From: Prevotella sp. E2-28
Lineage (GTDB): Bacteria > Bacteroidota > Bacteroidia > Bacteroidales > Bacteroidaceae
Direction of reading: 5' to 3'
Length of the DNA stretch: 64,000 nt
Assembly (NCBI RefSeq): GCF_022024055.1
Contig: NZ_CP091788.1
Location: 558,001-622,000 of the forward strand
Positions 45,001-50,741 of the stretch are shown in pieces; position 1 is the first letter of the stretch, and every line of letters starts with the position of its first letter. The notes under the pieces were generated by a model that made no database searches, was not told the DNA's origin, and was given only the letters and a program-made list of their open reading frames with translations. The translations under genes and the position numbers were made by a program.

Positions 45001-48000
45001 GCTCTGACGTGCAGCTGGCTAGCAGTCACTCACTGGTGAACACCGACACAGAGACCGCTCAGACACTCTCTATCAGCGGCTATAACTACTCAATGGCCTC
45101 ACTCGAGGGTATCCGTCTGCAGTACAAGGGTAAGAACGATGCCGACTTCACTACACTGAAAGAATATGTGAAGGATGCTAAGCGCGTGGCTTCTGATCCT
45201 AACCTGGAACTGCTGCCCGCACTCGAAGGCACAAAGAAACTGAATTTCGTTATTGACCTGCGCGAGGATGACTTCACCGACCAGACTTATGTGTTCCGTG
45301 CTATCACGGTATGTAACCAGGGTGGTGTTGAGGTGAACAACGAAAGCGATGAAATCGAGGTTGTTCGCGATATGGCTCGTCCTATGCTGATTGCTACACC
45401 GACACCTGCCAGTGGTATTCTGACCAGCGGTGCCGACATGACCATCACTTTCAATGAGGATATTCAGGCTTCTTCTCTGACTGAGCCAAATAACTTCAAT
45501 GTTGTGGGTGTGCTCAACGAGACTGAGGTGGCTCACGAGGTAGCCCTGAGTCTGACCGGTGAGAATGCCGCTAAGACACAGAGCACTGTAGATCTGAACA
45601 ATAAGTCTTTCGCCACAAGCATGTGGGTGAACTACACAACTGACGGTACACTGTTGCAGCATGGTACCAGCTCGAACAACTTCACTGTGGCTATCAAGGA
45701 CGGCAAGCTTGCTGTCAGCGTGAACGACAGTAAGGCTGTGTCAACTTCTGAATTGCCTAAGAATACATGGCTCTATCTGAACGTCAGCTATAATGCTGAT
45801 AACCACTCAGTAAGCGCTGGCTATACGAGTGACAATGATACGAAGACGCTGATTACTGAGGCTGTCATCGATCAGTATGATGGTAACGGTCCTGTAAGTC
45901 TGGGTGGTAATAACCTGACTGCTAAGGTACAGGAACTGTCTATCTGGAATGATGTACGTTCTATGTCTCAGGCTCAGGCAGACATGTACACTACGAAGAG
46001 TCAGTTTACAAGTGGCCTCCTGGGTTACTGGCAACTGAACGAGGGTCACGGTGACGTGGCTACTGATAAGGCTCGTAGCCGCAACCTGACCTTGCCTTCA
46101 CAGAATGCTTGGTGGATTGCAGGTGACAACTACGCTCTGACACTCGACGGCACGAAGGCTGCCGCTGTCAACATCGGTGCGCTGAACACCACTTCTTCTG
46201 AGGACTATCTCGTTGAGGCTTGGTTCAAGGCTGATAAGGAGCAGAATGGCGTAGCTTCTGTACTGAGTACCGAGGTGATGGATCTGCACTTGAATGCTCA
46301 AGGTAAGATGGAACTGGTAGTCAATGGCACTACCGCTGAGGTTATGAACACTGATATGCGTGACGGACAGTGGCACCATGTAGCTGTGAACGTGCTGAAG
46401 GGCACTAATGGCTCAGGTATCGTTTATGTAGATGGTGTACAGCGCAAGCAGGTTTCTGCTTCTGCTATGCCTGCTCTCTATGGTGCTAAACTGCTGTTGG
46501 GTGGTCGTTACAGCTACGATGCTCAGGCTGGTTACTCTTACAACCAGTTGCTGAAGGGTGCTGTTGATGAAGTCCGCATCTGGAAGGGACGTCGCACTGC
46601 AGATGTTATTAAGAATAATATGTACGCACGTGTGGATAGTACTGAGGCTGGTCTCGTTGCTTACTATCCTATGGAAGTTCTTGGTCTGGATGCTTACCAT
46701 CAGGTGGTAACTACTGCAACACTGGTGGATCGTACTGAAAAGAGTAATAATGAAGTAAGCTTCTATGCTCCTGACTTCACTTCAATCACTGCACAGACTT
46801 CTGACCTCAGTGCTCAGAATACCGCAGCTTTGAAGATGGCTCCAAGCCTGACGAACGTTGAGTTCAGCTTCGTGGCCAGTGAGCGTCAGATTACAGTGAA
46901 CCTGACAGAGCAGCCCTACAAGCTTGAGGGATGCAACATCTACATTACAGCTAAGAACGTGAAGGATATTCACGGTAACTCTGCTAATCCTATCACATGG
47001 GGTGTTTATGTACAGCAGAACAACCTGAAGTGGCAGGAGAACAGTATGGACGTGACCAAGGCTGGTGCCGAGGAGAAGACCTTCACTGCTACTATTGAGA
47101 ACCGCGGTTCTGAGAACGAGGGTTGGAGCCTGAGTGGTATGCCTGAGTGGCTGAGTGCTAACATCGATGGTGGTATGCTGATGCCACAGGCTTCGCAGAA
47201 CATCGTGTTCACTGTTGCCGCAGGTCTGCCTATCGGAAGCTATGAGGCTATTGTTAATCTGACAGGTTCTCAGAGTATCAACACACCGCTCTATGTAACA
47301 GTTTCTTCTGAAGGCGATGCACCTAACTGGGTGGCTACTACTGGTGAGCACTCAATGACCGTAGTAGGACAGCTGAAGATTGACAACGTACTGAGCAATG
47401 ATCCGAAGGATATGGTTGCTGCCTTCCGTGGTACAGAGTGTGTGGGTGTTGCGCAGCCTAAGTACCTGTCACGCTACGACAGCTACATGATTATGATGAG
47501 CATCTATGGTGACAATGAGGCCGACCTGACTTATAAGGCTTACGATGCTTCTACAGGAACTATCTATCCTTCTGTCAGCCTCTCTGACAACGCTGCTAAT
47601 ACCTTCGCAGCCGACAAGGCCGTAGGTTCATTCAAGAATCCCGTTATCTTCACTCCGAAGAACGAGATTGAGCAGGATCTGTCAATGGATAAGGCTGGTT
47701 GGAAGTGGTTCTCACTCTATGCAGAGCCTGCTGATGCAACACCTGCTGTCATCTTCAAGGATGCTAAGGATGCTATCAGCACACTGACCAACGGTCAGAC
47801 CACTATCATCAACTGGATGGGTAACATGGTTATGAACAACTATGCTACGATGTACAAACTGAACGCAGCGAAGGCTTATGAGGAGAACTTCGTAGGTACA
47901 CCAACTGATCCCGCCGCTATTGAGATTAATCTGAAGAAGAACGGTTGGTCATGGATTGGTTATCCCGTACAGGCTTCTAACTCTGTTAGCGCAGCATTTG

Positions 48001-48698
48001 CTGATGCAACACCTGTTGAAGGCGATATCGTGAAGAGTCAGTCTGCCTTCGCTATCTACACTGATGGCGACTGGGTGGGTAACCTCACTGCGATGGTTCC
48101 TGGCGAGGGTTACTTGTACAAGTCAGAAGCTACTACTGACAAGACCTTCCACTTCCAGAAGCCTGCCGTAAGCGGTAAGCGTAGTGCTAAGGCAACCTCT
48201 AACCTCTCACCTCTCACCTCTCACTTCAAAGAAAACATGACGATGATTGCTGTCGTGATGAATGGTGACGAGATTGTAGAGAATGCAGAGGTAAGTGTAT
48301 TCGCAGGTGCCGAGCTTTGCGGATTGTCAACTAAGGCTGTGAAGGATGGTAAGCACTTCCTGACCATCGGTGGTGAGGACGCTGAGCTGCTGACCTACGT
48401 GGTGAAGACCGCTGAAGGTGAGTACCTGCTGCAGCAGAGTGACATCTTCCAGAAGGATGTGATGAAGGGCTCAATGACTCAGCCTTACGTGCTGCAACTG
48501 GCAGAGACAACGGCTATCGACATGGCACAGATGTCAAATATCAAGAGCATCCAGCTGATTGACGCTAGTGGCCGTACGATAGGTACGAGCGAGAAGCTTT
48601 ATACGAAGGACGACCTGAAGCAGCTGCCCGCTGGTGTTTACTTCCAGCAGGTAACATTGAAGAACGGTCAGACCCGCGTACAGAAGATGACAAGATAA
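39066..48698 (+). CDS. Giant T9SS-type secreted multidomain protein, unit 2
   Basis: 3210 aa. Long n-region signal (LWLLVLLIGWSSGATAS), a unique N-terminal domain (~50-330), FN3-like domains (~337-640), first LamG/jelly-roll (~695-900, ends YWTFDEG), and carboxypeptidase-regulatory-like folds (VSGRVAFGSG ~675, FPVSGKVYYEG ~994). These are followed by beta-rich repeats, a helical stretch with NEQIKKWENELRKNEEAK (~1690), a GATCCPYEDE motif (~1822), further Ig-like domains, and two LamG-like domains (~2156-2340, 2356-2540). Two copies of the companion-type domain come next (~2755-2862, 3055-3148), then a T9SS type A-like sorting domain (IQLIDASGRTIG, LPAGVYFQQVT). Exported, probably surface-attached or released; ligand unknown. 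Confidence 0.87.
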   Translation: MEKNKLLFKRRQVPIGTRLHERLKPLGFIRLWLLVLLIGWSSGATASEFSQIGMKATTTSFDPLTDYNIYEFKFCLGYGFMGSSQVSNGFSKVTFYLDGQEIGSIDNDILLKFRNLARLKADQANVQYKDLQTIKGNISNVTDVHIGINDILRDDSYCWYTVVRLGIERHWSYKSSYTFEARCTAGQYNANGSKNGQEYAQYYTYTLSAPTNKAFPATGGTLKRTGNKEVTFTAPSLTERTSTDSKGTFTWKYLVNLLKESGKSSEPYIYISQSAHKYATLDKAATGSTVSFKVSNYDPITVYPCWEMYSERNYEMWGPSYVQRYHKYYEGLTVPGYPCATNVNIETYNAYSKQLKVTWGSKVKDNKHVDTNGQWVILRKYGSTVVRLDDVSYSKDFYIDKGENGNDLAYGKEYTYIVVFQPNAWGVNVAKESDAEGLSASNTYTLKTSFYINQLKAVAGENNIKVTWNHEAIQDAASNKPYIYYVERTTNPNDASSWTVVNGNGNGEQVTSNEVTSGSFTDTKNLSANTTYYYRVRFEKVQDQSNFTGNVTTFAKMGGSSIESVTTSRGTYTNVVKVTWNVNQKGDALTYFSLQRRPLGTEGDNGWMEIYTTSGTAASYSYDDQTAQPGSFNEYRVVLYEKVNGSMQKGNDATCDGFCMARGVVSGRVAFGSGTAVQDVKVTMRPNDGSGKTVNGFRSLMFNSTSRGIKADLTQDELKKIFNNSDGFTTQIWVKPDDNIMTSTSSYYYIYSINSTLSLKLKKLSDARYVVSYYINGSTYDTKDTIPANAWSQITCSYKNAKMDVYTLQSDDYTKMKHHSIIKALSISSSAKCLAVGNYYDMGTSYRFAGNLDEFRVFNRALTLDEIKQNWNRTLTGSEEGLQMYWTFDEGLANQTIAYDFSKQNGVANGHHGFMPAKVSSSNDIPSEDQLSLMAYTDADGNYMIGGVPFSGDGTNYVLTPTKNSHQFSPSNQSRYFSTNSLIYTGVDFEDVSSFPVSGKVYYEGTTIPVKDVYVKVDGITASKNGEAVTTNSKGEFTVDVPIGEHFISLSLSGHTFVKGGYYPERTDSTINTTNFYSPVTGLQFYDNTLVTVAGRVAGGDIEYEKPLGLKQGKANIGKAVLTLEQENSTGYLNAKETTVGASVGYDLNDADREFTTVSGTAKVAAKKNVITVETDPGTGEWVAKLPPLRYKVKSVVIPAQQNDITFNSLPVIDATNPNLTYTDSIKTKDEIQKFEYQASAKIEYKTTATFDVKENEDGSYGIKTYEVKDINGQSHTVDVYETKADGTIDYKFGYPIYEETASYTYSIHAREQYFNKDGAEVELDEVPLAGKKVTIKNQMASTSKVSATNGEAIETEDNSFELDSLGCATYEFIAGYPNIQEPYTRGLNITYENGGATVSWEKNDDFKAVVLGGLPTGNNFVTEGPDGVLMVLRDPPGTGSSATWSKGSSVSITKGRTVEPHGEVSGMATVYCGPKTTVGEGLGFLVMQDMDSKANLGVGFETSFSFSNMKNRTTTVTATRDISTSSAPDFVGPVGDLFIGYAKNVIFGAVHSLDIHWDNVNNVPQLKMEDAIATGEQFTTGFVYTQNYVENTLIPNFERLRDSLIVRVADINAVARPAAGKDPIYVTTLSKENSKFGSSNDDKTAWGDNAVDFEKMKDGKYVGPSYTMILPADYETKNYQDMVKHYNEQIKKWENELRKNEEAKINAIENSKLFLLENHSFDAGGTITQSRTNETGSSRINTEVEEVNVVLNQETGVKINGVGVNFQFEEKVGITVTEEQQRDETETITTSYTLAEDGDDDYLSVDVFNAPDGFGPIFYTRAGATCCPYEDEVVTKYYRPGAIIMQKTVQIEKPEIEAVTQALTGIPAGGKGTFQVYIRNNSDTGEDGMYNINVVPSSNPDGLVVKMDGLNITTGRAIMVKAGDPMLKTFTVEQSNPDVLNYPDIKIRIASQCQPDNTGVFPEIADTTSISVYFQPTCSDVQLASSHSLVNTDTETAQTLSISGYNYSMASLEGIRLQYKGKNDADFTTLKEYVKDAKRVASDPNLELLPALEGTKKLNFVIDLREDDFTDQTYVFRAITVCNQGGVEVNNESDEIEVVRDMARPMLIATPTPASGILTSGADMTITFNEDIQASSLTEPNNFNVVGVLNETEVAHEVALSLTGENAAKTQSTVDLNNKSFATSMWVNYTTDGTLLQHGTSSNNFTVAIKDGKLAVSVNDSKAVSTSELPKNTWLYLNVSYNADNHSVSAGYTSDNDTKTLITEAVIDQYDGNGPVSLGGNNLTAKVQELSIWNDVRSMSQAQADMYTTKSQFTSGLLGYWQLNEGHGDVATDKARSRNLTLPSQNAWWIAGDNYALTLDGTKAAAVNIGALNTTSSEDYLVEAWFKADKEQNGVASVLSTEVMDLHLNAQGKMELVVNGTTAEVMNTDMRDGQWHHVAVNVLKGTNGSGIVYVDGVQRKQVSASAMPALYGAKLLLGGRYSYDAQAGYSYNQLLKGAVDEVRIWKGRRTADVIKNNMYARVDSTEAGLVAYYPMEVLGLDAYHQVVTTATLVDRTEKSNNEVSFYAPDFTSITAQTSDLSAQNTAALKMAPSLTNVEFSFVASERQITVNLTEQPYKLEGCNIYITAKNVKDIHGNSANPITWGVYVQQNNLKWQENSMDVTKAGAEEKTFTATIENRGSENEGWSLSGMPEWLSANIDGGMLMPQASQNIVFTVAAGLPIGSYEAIVNLTGSQSINTPLYVTVSSEGDAPNWVATTGEHSMTVVGQLKIDNVLSNDPKDMVAAFRGTECVGVAQPKYLSRYDSYMIMMSIYGDNEADLTYKAYDASTGTIYPSVSLSDNAANTFAADKAVGSFKNPVIFTPKNEIEQDLSMDKAGWKWFSLYAEPADATPAVIFKDAKDAISTLTNGQTTIINWMGNMVMNNYATMYKLNAAKAYEENFVGTPTDPAAIEINLKKNGWSWIGYPVQASNSVSAAFADATPVEGDIVKSQSAFAIYTDGDWVGNLTAMVPGEGYLYKSEATTDKTFHFQKPAVSGKRSAKATSNLSPLTSHFKENMTMIAVVMNGDEIVENAEVSVFAGAELCGLSTKAVKDGKHFLTIGGEDAELLTYVVKTAEGEYLLQQSDIFQKDVMKGSMTQPYVLQLAETTAIDMAQMSNIKSIQLIDASGRTIGTSEKLYTKDDLKQLPAGVYFQQVTLKNGQTRVQKMTR
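48194..48228 (+). repeat. Heptamer tract in the unit 2 giant gene
   Basis: Five tandem 7-nt units (AACCTCT, CACCTCT, CACTTCA types) coding SNLSPLTSHF just before the last companion-type domain and sorting signal. The same family as 59717-59751 and, reversed, the tract in folK. Confidence 0.88.
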
Positions 48699-48715
48699 GT
48701 CTAAGTGTTAGACTT
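48697..48715 (+). other. Small hairpin at the stop codon of the unit 2 giant
   Basis: AAGTCTAA (48697-48704) and TTAGACTT (48708-48715) with a 3-nt loop; the stem begins within the stop codon. Confidence 0.6.
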
Positions 48716-48722
48716 GTCAAAT

Positions 48723-48766
48723 AAAAAATCCGCCTTGACATCTTAGGATGTTGGGGCGGATTTTTT
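48723..48766. terminator. Bidirectional terminator between giant 2 and regulator 3
   Basis: AAAAAATCCGCC (48723-48734) pairs with GGCGGATTTTTT (48755-48766), T runs on both strands. The stop codon of regulator 3 (48743-48745) lies in the loop. Confidence 0.9.
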
Positions 48767-49858
48767 CATATCCTTCATTCGTTCTCTGACTTTGTAGTAG
48801 GATTGATAACTGGTGAATCCAGAAGCTTGGGCTGTCGCTTCTTTTGTGATGGCGGGGTGGGCAGCAGCATATTGGTCGTAATAGGCTAGTCGCAGGCCGT
48901 TTACGTAATTGAAGAAACCGCCATAATATTCTTGGAATGTCTTTGACACGTAAGTGCGGCTATAACCACAACCGTTTACCACGTTTTCAATCTTCAGGTG
49001 GGGATTCAAGAATGCTTGTTGCTGGTTGACGTATTCGTCAATGAATACGGCAATCTTATTGATGCGGTCATCCATGACGTTGTCACAGGTGTCATCACAG
49101 ATTACTGTAGCATCTTCCTCTTCTCTTCCAGGTATGATGTCTGCTCTGCGCCAGGCAGGAATCACCGTGATGAGCAATATGATGTTCATGATAGATAAGG
49201 CAAGATTCATCCACGCCATTACCGTTGGGCTGTCTGTGATAAAGCCTGCCCAGAGAAATGGTGTGAAGACTACAGGAGCCAACCATACACGGTGAGCATA
49301 GGTGTTAGGGAAATCTTCGGGGTTAGAGTAGTTTTCGTCACTTGCCTGGCGCATCCAGCGCCATACCTGCCACATGGCCACGGCGCAGTAGAATATCATC
49401 AACACGCTAATGGCTATTACTATATATTGATAGAATTGGCCGCCCCATTGGGATGGGTGTAATATACAGCCTGGGATCCAGGCATTGATAATTAATGGAA
49501 TCATTGTCAATGCCACTACGGCACCAACAAACCATGTCACGACTTTCCATTGGCTCCATTGCTTCACGCTTCCGAAGAAACAAAACAGCATCATGCCGCA
49601 ATAGAAATAATAGGTTACGGGGAAATAGCATTTCCACAGCAACCATGCGTTCTCGTCGAGGGGATTTAATGCATAGGGTATAAGAACAGTAGCAAGCAAA
49701 TATGTGATTGCTTGCATCTTGCGGTCAGGCCATATATAAGCATGTGATTCCTTAGGTTTATCGCATGTGTGAAACCACCTCACGGCGGAGAAAATGTAGC
49801 ATGTTACAATATAAATGGTAGCAGATATGCCCCAGTAGTAGTATGCCTCTTCGATCAT
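48743..49858 (-). CDS. Membrane-embedded AraC-type regulator, unit 3
   Basis: 371 aa. The membrane half is very similar to regulator 1: SAVRWFHTC, AYIWPDRK, YFYCGMMLFCFFGSVKQWSQW. An acidic linker (~240-260) precedes a C-terminal AraC domain (CGYSRTYVSKTFQEYYGGFFNYV, ASGFTSYQSYYKVRERM). It faces the operon 50070-60218, which it probably controls. Its last codons are shared with the terminator stem. Confidence 0.87.
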   Translation of the reverse strand: MIEEAYYYWGISATIYIVTCYIFSAVRWFHTCDKPKESHAYIWPDRKMQAITYLLATVLIPYALNPLDENAWLLWKCYFPVTYYFYCGMMLFCFFGSVKQWSQWKVVTWFVGAVVALTMIPLIINAWIPGCILHPSQWGGQFYQYIVIAISVLMIFYCAVAMWQVWRWMRQASDENYSNPEDFPNTYAHRVWLAPVVFTPFLWAGFITDSPTVMAWMNLALSIMNIILLITVIPAWRRADIIPGREEEDATVICDDTCDNVMDDRINKIAVFIDEYVNQQQAFLNPHLKIENVVNGCGYSRTYVSKTFQEYYGGFFNYVNGLRLAYYDQYAAAHPAITKEATAQASGFTSYQSYYKVRERMKDMKKSAPTS

Positions 49859-49890
49859 AGTTTTGGTTGCTTATTTATCTAATTTCGGTG

Positions 49891-49898
49891 CAAAATTA
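49891..49898 (-). promoter_or_regulatory. -7 element of regulator 3
   Basis: TAATTTTG on the minus strand, 32 nt before the ATG; no -33 at the right distance. Confidence 0.5.
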
Positions 49899-49935
49899 GG
49901 AAAAATATTGGAATTTTGTACTTTTTTACATGATT

Positions 49936-49988
49936 TTTTGTGTTATTTCTATGTTTCTGTTGCACCAAGGCTATTAGTTTTGTGTTAT
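49936..49988. promoter_or_regulatory. Operator-like direct repeat upstream of unit 3
   Basis: TTTTGTGTTAT at 49936-49946 and again at 49978-49988, offset 42 bp (four turns), upstream of the -7 element at 50017. Confidence 0.5.
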
Positions 49989-50016
49989 ATAAATAATAAT
50001 AAATAAAAATTAATAG

Positions 50017-50024
50017 TACCTTTG
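50017..50024 (+). promoter_or_regulatory. -7 element of the unit 3 operon
   Basis: TACCTTTG; the -33 region is AT-only with no TTG, suggesting an activator-dependent promoter. Confidence 0.65.
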
Positions 50025-50049
50025 CAGCCACAAAAAGCTAAGATGCTAA

Positions 50050-50061
50050 TCAACCATAAGC
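50050..50061 (+). repeat. Shared leader motif, copy 3
   Basis: TCAACCATAAGC, matching copies 1 and 2 except one base, 8 nt before ATG 50070. Confidence 0.55.
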
Positions 50062-50069
50062 CTAAAAAA

Positions 50070-50684
50070 ATGATGAAATCAACCTTCACCTTAACCGTTC
50101 GTATACTGATCGCCGGTCTTTTTTTGATGACTGGCATCAGTCATGCAAATGCTTGGGATAAGACTCCCGATGCCAATGGAAAGTATGACGGCGTTTATGA
50201 CCGTCCGACTTATTTCCCTGAGTGGGAACAGCCTAGTGAGTGGGCCAATGCGATGTACTATCTTTGCGAAGTACAGCTTTGGAATGGTGGCCCTCAGTTG
50301 GAGAACTACGAAATCGCAGTCTATGATCAGAATAATCAGCTGAGACATTGCAGCAGAAGTATTGCAAGCGATGCACATCACTGCGTGCTGACCATTCGTG
50401 GAATAGAGGGCGATGTCTTTCATTTCCAGATTATCTATGGCGAAGATTTTTCTAGTCCAGAGATAGTTGAAGTGAAAGATGTCTCTTGTGATTTTAAAAC
50501 GAATGACATTGTAGGCGATGACGCTCCCTTTGTGTTGGCAATTGGTGAGGTGCCCAGTAGTATCACGGTAAACGGTAAACTGTCAACAGTAAACCATCAG
50601 ATTTATGACCTTCAAGGCCGATTGGTATCTCTTCCTTCTAAGGGCATTTATATCTCTCAAGGCAGAAAGATTATCGTGAGATAA
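50070..50684 (+). CDS. Small secreted companion protein, unit 3
   Basis: 204 aa from ATG 50070. A longer frame from 50022 would begin inside the promoter element, so it is rejected. Signal peptide (LIAGLFLMTGISHANAW), then the same single domain as the unit 2 companion (YEIAVYDQNNQLRHCSRSIA, CVLTIRGIEGDVFHFQIIYG, DDAPFVLAIGEVPSS). The T9SS-like tail is QIYDLQGRLVSLPSKGIYI. Identity to 38409-39023 is high throughout. The linker is a heptamer tract (50566-50600). 57 nt before the giant gene. Confidence 0.82.
   Translation: MMKSTFTLTVRILIAGLFLMTGISHANAWDKTPDANGKYDGVYDRPTYFPEWEQPSEWANAMYYLCEVQLWNGGPQLENYEIAVYDQNNQLRHCSRSIASDAHHCVLTIRGIEGDVFHFQIIYGEDFSSPEIVEVKDVSCDFKTNDIVGDDAPFVLAIGEVPSSITVNGKLSTVNHQIYDLQGRLVSLPSKGIYISQGRKIIVR
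50566..50600 (+). repeat. Heptamer tract before the C-terminal signal of the unit 3 companion
   Basis: Five tandem 7-nt units (CGGTAAA twice, then CTGTCAA, CAGTAAA, CCATCAG), coding VNGKLSTVNHQ. Confidence 0.85.
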
Positions 50685-50741
50685 TCAGAAAACTGAATCT
50701 ATCTAAACAATTATTTTATCATAATCAAAACCATTCTATTT

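Noticed and set aside
50022..50069. Longer N-terminus for the unit 3 companion (start at 50022)
   Set aside because: It would begin inside the TACCTTTG promoter element; ATG 50070 gives a normal signal peptide and matches the paralogue.
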